A stretch of DNA of 20,206 nucleotides from Pancytospora philotis (taxonomy: Eukaryota > Microsporidia). A model generated the notes under the pieces. It searched no databases. It was not told where the DNA came from and worked only from the letters and a program-made list of their open reading frames with translations. Each line of letters begins with the position of its first letter. The first letter of the stretch is position 1. The position numbers and the translations under genes were made by a program. The DNA lies in contig JALRLY010000213.1 in NCBI GenBank assembly GCA_023647555.1, positions 1 through 20,206 on the forward strand, read 5' to 3'. This document shows positions 1 to 6,494 of the stretch, one piece after another.

Positions 1-13
1 TTTAATATTTCTG

Positions 14-2101
14 CTACAAACTGTACTTCTCACACTCATTTTCTACAAAGGCATGCATGAACATCTCCTTGCTCATCAGCCCAAGCAGCTCCTTCACGAA
101 CTCCACGCTGCGGCAGCAGCCCAGGGCCTCCGCAAGCTTGTACGCCACCGCATCGTCGAGCCGGCCCTGGCGCCGCGCGATCCCAAAGAGCTGGCGCGCC
201 ACGCCCTGGATGCCCTTCTGGTCGCGCACCAGCACGTAGTTCCTGAACTGGCACTCGATGTACGCGAGCGTCTCATCGGTGCCGTTGGCGTAGTCGGCGG
301 CGGCGGTGAGGATCGAATTGAACTCCGGGTTGAGCGCCAGCCAGCAGCCGTGGTGCTTGGAGTAATATAGAATCTCCTCGCCGTACTGCGCCAGAATGCA
401 ATATTTGTGGTCCAGCGATACGCCCGTGAGTCCCTTCGTCTTCGGGAGCTTCCCTGTGAGCGGCTTTGGGCGCTGCAGCCCGAGCACGAGGAAATCGCCG
501 TAGGTGCTGACGAGCAGCAGCCGGTCATCGAGCAGACTCATGAACGCTGCTCTATAGAAAATGTACGGCATCAGCAGCCTGCCCGTTTTCAAGCTGTACA
601 CCTGCACGTGCGCGGCGTACACGACCAGGTAGTCCGCATTGTAGGCCACCTTATTGATCGCACCCGTTACGGTGTAGAAAGGCTTGCCCTCCCGCGCCAC
701 GCTCAGCTTCGACGCATCCTCGCTCAGCTCGATCGTAAAGATTCCCGCTTGGCATTTGAATGGCACGGTCTTGGTGAGCCTGAGCTTATCGGGGATGTTC
801 GTATCGAATAGAACGATCCCTGCTCCAGCGCTAGCAGTAGCCACCGGAACGGCCGCCTTCTTCCCGTCCTGCAGCATCTTCGGCTGGATCCGCTTGGGCT
901 TGGCCTCCTCGTAGGAGACCTTGACAGGCGCCTCGTTGGGGTCCACGCTGGGCAGCTCGGGTGCACGGGCCGCCTCGCTGTTTAAAATCTCCTCCAAACA
1001 GCTTCCATTAATAAAATACTCGAACTTGTGGACCGTCTCGGACTTGAAGGCCGGCTCTACAGAATGTTCGACAGAGTTCGCTGCAAGCTCCATCGCACGC
1101 ATGGTGAGCGGCATGCTGAACTCCTCCTCGGCGGCCGGATCGGCAACGGGGATGCCCAGCTCGCCCGGGCCGAAGCCGATCTTCTTGACCAGCCCATCGT
1201 AGGAGCACACGTAGAGATCGCAGCCGTCCCAGAGCATGTCCAGCACCGGCGCCTCGGTGAGGTTCTTGAGCAGAAGGAACGGCTTTGGATTGGCGGTGCA
1301 CCAGAGCGACAGGCTCAGGTCCTGCGATGCCACGGCCACGATGCAGTAGTGGCCCTGTGCATCCTCAGCGCCGTTCTTTGTAACAGGCTTGAACGCCGTC
1401 GGGCAAAAGGCCGTTACCTCGGACGGCGCCACATGGCCGACCAGCGAGAACACGCGGCCGAGCGACGAGTCGAAGATGTCCACGCTGGGCGAGCGCTGGT
1501 TGGTGCAGAGCCCGACACTCAGGTACCGGTTGTTGGGCGCGAAGGAGAGCCGGGTGTTGAGGCTCTCTACCACGAGGCCCTTGTCGAGCGTGGCCGTCTT
1601 GTACTGCACAAGATCGCGGTACAGAATGAGGCTGCCCTCCGAGTAGCTGGCGATCCAGTGGGAGTCGGGGCTCGCACAGAGGCCGATGATGCTCTCCGTC
1701 TGGTCCTTCATGCGGTGCAGCTCGGCCCAGTCGGCGACGCGGGTGACAACGAGCACGCCGTTCAGATCGGCGCTGAGCAAGTGCTCGCTGGTCCACTCGA
1801 CATGCGTGGCATCGACCCCGTGCTTGACCGTGTGCACGGGCGCCCAGTCGGCCACGGAGAACACGTGCACGAAGCCGTCGTCGCCGGCCGACGCGAGGAA
1901 GTTCCCGTCGCGCGAGAAGCGCACGCTCGCGACGGACCCAAGGTGCTTCTTTACGGTGGTGAGGTGGTTCCCGGCGCCGTCCCAGATCTTCATCTCGCCG
2001 TTCAGCCCGCCGGTCGCAAAGCGGTCGCCGCACTTGTGCAGCGTGAAAATCGCCTCGTTCTGCTTCAGCCTGTGCACGATCGGGAGCGTCGTGACGATCA
2101 T
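14..2101 (-). CDS. HIR1: HIRA/Hir1-type histone H3-H4 chaperone (WD40)
   Basis: 695 aa. HIRA/Hir1 is the scaffold of the HIR complex, which deposits H3-H4 independently of replication and represses histone genes in the nucleus. Residues 1-310 form WD40 repeats (for example ATGGLNGEMKIWD at 29-41 and FLASAGDDGFVHVF at 68-81). The repeat LVGHVAPSEVTAFCPTAF (220-237) and the run DLSLSLW ... VCSYDG ... GELGIP (261-317) are characteristic of HIRA rather than generic WD40 proteins. KPKRIQPKML (401-410) resembles the B-domain motif that binds Asf1. Residues about 440-690 match the C-terminal Hira domain (VYSLKTGRLL, LLLVSTYGDFLVL). It is shorter than yeast Hir1 (about 840 aa) or human HIRA (about 1,000 aa), as expected for a reduced genome. 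The ATG at 2101 has AAATTT 14 bases upstream. The stop is TAG. Hir2 is less likely because WD40, B-motif and Hira domain are all present. Confidence 0.85.
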   Translation of the reverse strand: MIVTTLPIVHRLKQNEAIFTLHKCGDRFATGGLNGEMKIWDGAGNHLTTVKKHLGSVASVRFSRDGNFLASAGDDGFVHVFSVADWAPVHTVKHGVDATHVEWTSEHLLSADLNGVLVVTRVADWAELHRMKDQTESIIGLCASPDSHWIASYSEGSLILYRDLVQYKTATLDKGLVVESLNTRLSFAPNNRYLSVGLCTNQRSPSVDIFDSSLGRVFSLVGHVAPSEVTAFCPTAFKPVTKNGAEDAQGHYCIVAVASQDLSLSLWCTANPKPFLLLKNLTEAPVLDMLWDGCDLYVCSYDGLVKKIGFGPGELGIPVADPAAEEEFSMPLTMRAMELAANSVEHSVEPAFKSETVHKFEYFINGSCLEEILNSEAARAPELPSVDPNEAPVKVSYEEAKPKRIQPKMLQDGKKAAVPVATASAGAGIVLFDTNIPDKLRLTKTVPFKCQAGIFTIELSEDASKLSVAREGKPFYTVTGAINKVAYNADYLVVYAAHVQVYSLKTGRLLMPYIFYRAAFMSLLDDRLLLVSTYGDFLVLGLQRPKPLTGKLPKTKGLTGVSLDHKYCILAQYGEEILYYSKHHGCWLALNPEFNSILTAAADYANGTDETLAYIECQFRNYVLVRDQKGIQGVARQLFGIARRQGRLDDAVAYKLAEALGCCRSVEFVKELLGLMSKEMFMHAFVENECEKYSL

Positions 2102-2129
2102 TCAGGGCAGCGCGAAATTTGCAAAATTC
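2102..2129 (-). promoter_or_regulatory. AAATTT-type start signal of HIRA gene
   Basis: On the minus strand AAATTT (2115-2120) and a second AAAATTC-like copy (2123-2129) lie just upstream of the ATG, with GCCC close to the start. This is the arrangement seen at most genes in this window. Confidence 0.5.
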
Positions 2130-2571
2130 GCGGCTGGGTGCGATTTTTCTGTGTGGTTGGTGCGGTCTGTTTGTGCGGTAAAATGGGATGATAAAAGATG
2201 GTGTATTGGTGTATGCTGATGCTACGGTAATTGTGAATTATTAAAGATAATATGGGTGGTAGTGCTTGGCACACACTTTCTTTTGCTACTGTATACTATA
2301 ACGGCGAATACCGGAATGTTGGGGTAGTGCTACGTATAGTAAGATGCTAGAATGAACATCTTATAGCGTAAGATGCATCAGAATGCATGCTATTATCTAT
2401 AAGCATGCTAAGGCGTTGCCCTTGCATGTACAAGGTGAAAAGCGATAAATCTGAAAATTTACATACTCTTTAGAATATGCCAAGCACAGGCATGCAAGAG
2501 GCTGTCCAGCTTTAGCATTGATTCCCAACCCTTAGCTTTAGCGACGGCACACAGCTATCCGCGTCCCACTC
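2130..2571. other. Divergent intergenic region, no gene seen
   Basis: AT-rich spacer between the HIRA gene (-) and the secreted orphan (+). It must hold both promoters. No ORF of note was found. It is rich in small palindromes: GCATGC occurs at 2385-2390, 2403-2408 and 2490-2495, and AAGATG/CATCTT (2341-2346 and 2357-2362) could form a 6-bp hairpin. I recognise no RNA gene here. Confidence 0.5.
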
Positions 2572-2586
2572 TATTTATAAAATTTT
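2572..2586 (+). promoter_or_regulatory. TATA-like and AAAATTTT element of secreted orphan
   Basis: TATTTATAAAATTTT combines a TATA-like stretch with an AAAATTTT box (2579-2586), ending 16 bases before the ATG at 2603. It supports 2603 as the start rather than the in-frame TTG at 2585. Confidence 0.5.
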
Positions 2587-2602
2587 GATCAAACTTTACC
2601 TC

Positions 2603-3547
2603 ATGGTTCCGCTCACGAACCTCTTTGCTCTGGCGCAGCTGGCATGCGCTTCGGTGGTAGTGGTGGATGATGCACCAGCACCGCTGTGCTTAGACGCCCT
2701 CGAGGATGCTCTGACGCTCTGCGACGATTCCGGCTCAAATCCGTCCCTTTGCTCCAGGAACAGCAGCACAGATTCGGTGGAAAGCACGGCAGAGCCAATC
2801 TGGTACCACTATCTGCTCGAGGAAGCTTACAACAGGTACATAGCTACGTTCAGCTTCCTCGAAAAGCTGCAGGCCTCGATCCTCGGCCGCTCCTTCGGCC
2901 CTCTGAAGCAGTACCTGTCCGAACCGAATCCGAAAGATAAGCGGCTGCTGGCTGCGCGCTGGGGCGTCGAAAACCCGTGGGCAAAGAGAACGGCTGATAT
3001 GGCCGGCGTAAAGCACTATGACGAGGCAGAGTTCGATATACTGTGCGGAACCAGGACATTCGAAGAAATAGCGGACGATTGCAAGCGGTTATGTGAAGAA
3101 CTCAGGCCGTGTCTTGAGCAGTGCCACAACGATCCTGACCTATGGTCCATGGCGGTTGATGCCGGGCTGGCGGGCGCGCTCACGCCCAGGGCTTCTACAG
3201 GCGCCTGTGCATTCTGGGCGGATGGCAGCTTCGATTATGAGAGGAGCCTACTGTGGAAGCTCGAAATGTGCGGCGAATTTTTAAAGGACGGCTGTGTCCT
3301 GGCCGACGAGGCCGTCAGGTTTTGTGCCAAGGTTTACAGAGAAGCAGGCGAGCTCAAGCCGTCGATCTATTTGGTGGATGAGATCAGGGACAGAGAGCTC
3401 GTAGTAAAAGAACACGAAGAGCTAGTGCGCAGCGGATTCGGCTATATGGTAGAAACTTATAGAAACGAGGCAAAGAAGCTTTGGATGCTCAATTTTATGC
3501 TCCGTGATTTAACTACTGCTAATGGCGGTGCTGAAAGACGCGATTAA
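2603..3547 (+). CDS. Predicted secreted cysteine-rich orphan protein
   Basis: 314 aa from the first ATG; the frame extends upstream to a TTG at 2585, which I reject. The N-terminus MVPLTNLFALAQLACAS is a good signal peptide with a likely cleavage after Ala-Ser, just before VVVVDD. The mature part has 12 cysteines (an even number), clustered as a central group with spacing like DDCKRLCEELRPCLEQC and a later group, suggesting disulfides in a secreted protein. There is one potential N-glycosylation site (NSS). I recognise no family. The protein is acidic and mostly helical in appearance, with tryptophans. Codon use is less GC3-biased than in the conserved genes. Its last 26 bases overlap a small hydrophobic ORF in another frame (3522-3665), so a C-terminal membrane anchor reached by a frameshift cannot be excluded. 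Role unknown; export from the cell or to a spore coat is only a guess. Confidence 0.7.
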   Translation: MVPLTNLFALAQLACASVVVVDDAPAPLCLDALEDALTLCDDSGSNPSLCSRNSSTDSVESTAEPIWYHYLLEEAYNRYIATFSFLEKLQASILGRSFGPLKQYLSEPNPKDKRLLAARWGVENPWAKRTADMAGVKHYDEAEFDILCGTRTFEEIADDCKRLCEELRPCLEQCHNDPDLWSMAVDAGLAGALTPRASTGACAFWADGSFDYERSLLWKLEMCGEFLKDGCVLADEAVRFCAKVYREAGELKPSIYLVDEIRDRELVVKEHEELVRSGFGYMVETYRNEAKKLWMLNFMLRDLTTANGGAERRD

Positions 3548-3665
3548 ACCCTTCGCAGCATCTATTTTATTCGCGTTGCTCATTTGTGTCTGTACCCGCT
3601 TGATGGTCGTGCCCTGCGCAGGTCAATGGCAATTCTTTTATAAGAGCAACCTTTTATGCGGCTAA
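3522..3665 (+). CDS. Possible 47-aa membrane microprotein
   Basis: An ATG-to-TAA ORF of 47 codons occupies nearly the whole gap between the secreted orphan, which it overlaps by 26 bases in another frame, and the forkhead gene, where it ends three bases before the ATG. Its middle, SILFALLICV with flanking hydrophobics (about residues 14-32), would form one membrane segment. The N-terminus is short and charged (KDAIK) and the C-terminal tail aromatic (QWQFFYKSN). I recognise no family among known small ER or mitochondrial proteins. It could be a real microprotein, the C-terminal anchor of the upstream protein after a frameshift, or chance. No AAATTT or CCC start signal precedes it. Confidence 0.3.
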   Translation: MAVLKDAIKPFAASILFALLICVCTRLMVVPCAGQWQFFYKSNLLCG

Positions 3666-3668
3666 GCG

Positions 3669-4313
3669 ATGGAGAAACGCACGAAGGAAAGAGCGAGGTG
3701 CTGCACGCGTATCAACAAGCTCACATATTACTGTGCCGTCAAAGAAGCCGTAGCGAGCTACGGCACGCGTGGCGCAAGTGTGCATATGATCTACAACTTT
3801 CTGAACAGCACCTATCCTGGCGTTTTTACTGCTGAGGAGCGCCGCGTGTGGCAGAAGGGCGTGCGCTCCGCGCTTGCGAAGCACAGCGTGTTCATAAAGA
3901 TGAGGCTCGAGGGTAAACTGTGGTACTATGGCGTGCGGCCGCTGACAGAAGATGAGTTGCAGCAGGCCAAGCTCAGGTCTGTTCTGGGCACGGCAGGAAA
4001 TGGAATAGGCGCGCATGCATACGCCGATTGGCGAACGATCGTAAGAAGTTCGATCGAGCAGTTCTGGCAGGAGAGCACAGCAGCAGTTGGTAAAAAGGCA
4101 TTGCGTGTAAAAGAGAGCATTGAGCCGCTTGGCGAATCTACTATCTTTAGGTTGAAACAGAGATTTGACTGCTTGACAAAGCAAGCTAATAGACTTGGCC
4201 TTTACAACAGTCAGTCTGGTTCGGAGCGCCTTAGCCGTTCTGAGCCGCAGTGCGCCTACACGTCGGTGGGCATAATAAGGCTGATCCAGTCAGAAGAGCA
4301 GAACAGGTGCTAG
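3669..4313 (+). CDS. Divergent forkhead/winged-helix protein, copy 1
   Basis: 214 aa. Residues about 16-90 fit a forkhead domain: an initial helix (TYYCAVKEAVASYG), a second helix with MIYNFLNSTYPG in the position of the family's IYxxIxxxFP, and a recognition helix VWQKGVRSALAKHSVFIK matching the consensus WQNSIRHxLSxNxxFVK. A short wing follows (GKLWYYG). Such proteins bind DNA and regulate transcription in the nucleus; forkhead/HNF3-like factors are annotated in other microsporidia. The rest (about 95-214) has no recognised domain. A second forkhead-like gene follows on the same strand, so the two are probably old tandem paralogues. This copy departs more from the consensus: the Asn of the recognition helix is replaced by Lys. 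The ATG follows the TAA of a small ORF by three bases. No AAATTT box is near; TTTTATAAG lies about 30 bases upstream. Confidence 0.65.
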   Translation: MEKRTKERARCCTRINKLTYYCAVKEAVASYGTRGASVHMIYNFLNSTYPGVFTAEERRVWQKGVRSALAKHSVFIKMRLEGKLWYYGVRPLTEDELQQAKLRSVLGTAGNGIGAHAYADWRTIVRSSIEQFWQESTAAVGKKALRVKESIEPLGESTIFRLKQRFDCLTKQANRLGLYNSQSGSERLSRSEPQCAYTSVGIIRLIQSEEQNRC

Positions 4314-4391
4314 CGGGACAATTGACAATAAATACTTCTAGAATAGGAATCAAATGCTCAGTAGATTAAATGATCTAAGGAAATTTATCCT
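4314..4391. other. Spacer after forkhead copy 1
   Basis: Contains AATAAA (4329-4334), a possible poly(A) signal about 15 bases after the stop, the palindrome TTCTAGAA (4336-4343), which also occurs twice before the Hsp110 gene, and an AAATTT (4381-4386) six bases before the structured region that follows. No ORF was found. Confidence 0.4.
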
Positions 4392-4553
4392 AGCTGTTAC
4401 CACTTCTAGCTTACGCAAGCTAAGGTAGGTATCACCTTCGTTCACAAACAAATCCTTGAGAAACATGGGTATTTAATTATCCGTACCTTAAATAGGTACA
4501 ATTAGGCATTGGAGTTCTTCCAACTCCAACACTAGCTTTTTCTTGCAACAGCT
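4392..4553. ncRNA. Candidate multi-hairpin structured RNA
   Basis: A 7-bp pair, AGCTGTT (4392-4398) with AACAGCT (4547-4553), encloses a chain of hairpins. They are TAGCTT/AAGCTA (4407-4422), AGGT/ACCT (4423-4437), GGGTA/TATCC (4467-4482, one G-U pair), GTACCT/AGGTAC (4483-4499) and TTGGAGTT/AACTCCAA with a CTTCC loop (4509-4529). Three of these are nearly contiguous. The strand is unclear: an AAATTT precedes it on the plus strand, and a T5 run (4537-4541) would end a plus-strand Pol III transcript inside the closing stem. I compared it by eye with 5S, U1-U6, SRP, RNase P and tRNA hallmarks and could not match any. It may be a divergent known RNA, a new RNA, or an accident of AT-rich DNA. Confidence 0.35.
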
Positions 4554-4678
4554 CGTAGTAAAATCCTAGCATCCTCCGCCCAGAACAATTCAACCCATTC
4601 TATGCGCGCATAAAGCAGAAGCACCGCCCACAGACAAACAAATTCTGCCGCAGAAATTCTCTGTGCAGCATAAAAGCA
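4554..4678. promoter_or_regulatory. Upstream region of forkhead copy 2
   Basis: Two AAATTC elements lie upstream of the ATG at 4679 (in ACAAATTCTG and GAAATTCTC), weak versions of the AAATTT box found at neighbouring genes. No CCC directly precedes the start. No ORF was found. Confidence 0.3.
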
Positions 4679-5248
4679 ATGCGGCGCCCCAAGCAAATCG
4701 CTAAGCCGTTCTCGTACTACGATTTGATAAGGATGGCGATCCGGACCTTCCCCGGTGAGAAGGCCACCTGCTCCATGATATTTCAGTACATGGCCGGCAG
4801 CTTCCCCAAGATCTTCAAATACTCGAACTCCAACACCTGGAAGAACAACATCCGGCAGACTCTGTCGAAGAACCCAGAGTTCGTGAAGTACCGCAACGAG
4901 CTGCGCGGGGTGCAGCACTACTGGACGTACGTGAGCCCCGAGCTCATAGAGGCCGAGGAGGACATCGTGTACTATGGGCGGGCTTACGGCGAGAAAAATT
5001 CGATGCAGGCGCTGCAGGCGAACAGCTCGAGAGAGCCTTGGGAAAGCACCCCCGGGCCTGCTGAATGGGGCAAAGATAGGCGGGTGCACAACAACCATGG
5101 CAATGCAGTCCTGCGGAGCAGAGATACAAACCGCGGGAGCCAAGAGCGACGCAAGGGCCATGGCACAGGGCGCAGACACCAAGGCATGGGGCGTGCCTTC
5201 TACAACGAGCAACAGGACCAGGAATTGAAAGAGTCTGAGTCTGAATAA
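4679..5248 (+). CDS. Forkhead-domain transcription factor, copy 2
   Basis: 189 aa. A forkhead domain lies at residues about 8-82: KPFSYYDLIRMAI fits the opening PPYSYxxLIxMAI, MIFQYMAGSFPKIF the second helix, and TWKNNIRQTLSKNPEFVK the recognition helix (consensus WQNSIRHxLSxNxxFVK), keeping the Asn before Ile-Arg and the Leu-Ser. A tryptophan (HYW, near residue 80) sits at the family's wing position. The protein should bind DNA in the nucleus as a transcriptional regulator; its targets cannot be told. Residues about 95-189 are polar, rich in Arg, Gln and Glu, and probably disordered, with basic stretches that could act as a nuclear signal. The stop TAA is part of GAATAAATTC, which may also serve as poly(A) signal. 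It is clearer than copy 1, with which it shares strand, fold and position at the N-terminus. Confidence 0.8.
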   Translation: MRRPKQIAKPFSYYDLIRMAIRTFPGEKATCSMIFQYMAGSFPKIFKYSNSNTWKNNIRQTLSKNPEFVKYRNELRGVQHYWTYVSPELIEAEEDIVYYGRAYGEKNSMQALQANSSREPWESTPGPAEWGKDRRVHNNHGNAVLRSRDTNRGSQERRKGHGTGRRHQGMGRAFYNEQQDQELKESESE

Positions 5249-5460
5249 ATTCATACAGGCGCTCTTTTAGATTCAAGCGCTCTTTAAGAATGTGTAGAAA
5301 TAAAGAGTTGTATGCTCGATCCTTATGTAGTAACTATATTACTATCACTTAAACACCCCCAGCAGCGCAACGATGCATAAACGAAAAATTTGATCGCCGA
5401 GAAAATTTACCAAGGCACAGCAAACAGAAACAAAACACATCTAAAGTGCAGCATTTGAAT
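5249..5460. other. Convergent spacer between forkhead copy 2 and H2A
   Basis: This holds both 3' ends. GCGCTCTTT occurs twice within about 25 bases, and CTCTTTA (5280-5286) can pair with TAAAGAG (5301-5307). Two AAATTT boxes lie near 5386 and 5405 with no gene start beside them; their role is unclear. No ORF was found. Confidence 0.4.
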
Positions 5461-5814
5461 TTAATTCTTCCTTGTGACCTCAGGCAGAGAGAACTGTCTG
5501 CTGCCGCCGGACTGGATGACGTAGTCCTTGAGCAGTCTGCTCAGCTCGGAGTCGGAGGTGATGGCGGAGTTGATGTGCTTGGGCGCCATCTTCTTCTTGC
5601 CCTCGTTCTGGCAGCAGCTCTTGCCGCCGTCGAGGATTTCGAGCATGATGTAGGTGATGGCGGCGGAGCAGGCGCGCAGGGTGTCCCTGCTGACTCTCAT
5701 CTTGGTGAGCTTCTTCACGAGCCGCTTGATGTGCGCGGGCTTGAAGGTCGTGGCGACCTTGTCCTCGGCGCTTTTCTCTTTCTTGGGATCTCTCTTACCA
5801 CCTTTTCCAGACAT
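5461..5814 (-). CDS. HTA1: Divergent core histone H2A
   Basis: 117 aa from the ATG at 5814; the frame runs on to a TTG at 5832, which is rejected. H2A pairs with H2B in the nucleosome. From RVS (40-42) to SAI (83-85) it aligns without gaps to human H2A from RVG to LAI: MLEILD (57-62) with AEILE, APKHINSAI (77-85) with IPRHLQLAI, then SDSELSRLL (87-95) with NDEELNKLL and a GG (103-104) as in the docking domain. N-terminal MSGKGGK is H2A-like. Of the six acidic-patch residues of human H2A, four remain acidic (E59, D62, D88, E90), while E56 and E91 are replaced by T54 and S89. A Cys-Cys (67-68) is unusual. No H2A.X SQ tail is present. Upstream is ACCCCCATCA with AAATTT at 5831-5836. The stop TAA lies within TAAATTC. 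Confidence 0.88.
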   Translation of the reverse strand: MSGKGGKRDPKKEKSAEDKVATTFKPAHIKRLVKKLTKMRVSRDTLRACSAAITYIMLEILDGGKSCCQNEGKKKMAPKHINSAITSDSELSRLLKDYVIQSGGSRQFSLPEVTRKN

Positions 5815-5836
5815 TGATGGGGGTCCTACCAAATTT
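5815..5836 (-). promoter_or_regulatory. AAATTT plus C-run start signal of H2A
   Basis: On the minus strand AAATTT (complement of 5831-5836) is followed by five C (5819-5823) and then the ATG at 5814. This fixes the start at 5814. Confidence 0.6.
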
Positions 5837-5848
5837 GCTTTTATAATT

Positions 5849-6169
5849 TTATTTGGCGGGAATTTGGGCAGCGGTGCGCGGCGCCTTGCTGTGCTGCTCT
5901 TTTGGTTTGGCGCGGCCCGGGCTTCTCGCTGCTGCGCTGTTATACACTAAAGCGTATCTGTATTGCGCCCACAATCTGTCTTTTCTGTGTGTTCGGCTGC
6001 TGAGCGGTTGTTGCGAAATTCCCGCCAAAACTGCGTGCCCGGCAGTTCTGCGCATGCGGTAAAATCTGCGCCTGCTTCTTCCCTGCACGGATGCATGAAA
6101 TATAGCGATCATTGATATTGATACTGGCAGTAATAAAAGCCACTGCACTGTGCGTAAATACCACTGCAT
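5849..6169 (-). CDS. Doubtful 106-aa basic ORF with signal-like N-terminus
   Basis: ATG-to-TAA ORF directly upstream of the H2A start on the same strand. The first 30 residues look like a signal peptide (WLLLLPVSISMIAIF after a short charged start). The rest is very rich in Arg, Lys, Ala and Ser, has no recognised domain and looks disordered. AAAATTTT occurs at 6225-6232, 55 bases upstream, farther than at most neighbours, and there is no CCC at the ATG. The spacing leaves only 34 bases for the H2A promoter. It may be a small secreted basic protein or a chance ORF; I lean to chance. Confidence 0.25.
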   Translation of the reverse strand: MQWYLRTVQWLLLLPVSISMIAIFHASVQGRSRRRFYRMRRTAGHAVLAGISQQPLSSRTHRKDRLWAQYRYALVYNSAAARSPGRAKPKEQHSKAPRTAAQIPAK

Positions 6170-6494
6170 CAGGTTGCTGCCGCGTCTCGTCGCTCTGCTA
6201 CTGGCTCGTGTTCCTGGCGATGCTAAAATTTTCTCTAAATCTGAAACACATCGGATGCGATGTGCGATATGAATAGAAACTGGTGGCTAGGATAGGTGTG
6301 CCATAATCTTCACTCAATAGTGCATAGAACATAGAGCAGCTAGATGTTGCCAGTAATCAACCACCCGCATAACTCGAAAAAAGCCCTTGTTAAAAATATC
6401 AAAAGACAGGAGCTTCGTGCCTCACAACAATCACATATCAAATGACACACTCCAGACCGGCAAACCCCGCAAAAACGGAAGAAAAGAAGTAAAT
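6170..6494. other. Spacer upstream of H2A and downstream of PAP1
   Basis: Mixed-composition DNA without a convincing gene. It contains AAAATTTT (6225-6232) and a 33-codon ORF from 6342 that I do not consider supported. No RNA gene was recognised. If the ORF at 5849-6169 is false, the gene-free stretch spans 5837-6494. Confidence 0.4.

Noticed and set aside
1028..2191. 387-codon plus-strand ORF opposite the HIRA gene
   Set aside because: Low-complexity Arg/Ala/Val-rich translation mirroring a GC3-rich gene on the other strand; the minus frame has clear HIRA domains.
4399..4440. 5S rRNA-like words (TACCAC and AAGCTAAGG)
   Set aside because: The distance between them is about half that of 5S rRNA and the flanking stems do not match.
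4532..5254. 240-codon minus-strand ORF over forkhead copy 2
   Set aside because: Overlaps a gene with a recognisable forkhead domain and has no domain or start signal itself.
5880..5990. Faint similarity to U2 snRNA words (TTTTGG and TATCTGT)
   Set aside because: The spacing is far from that of U2, and the conserved branch-site-binding core and Sm site are absent.
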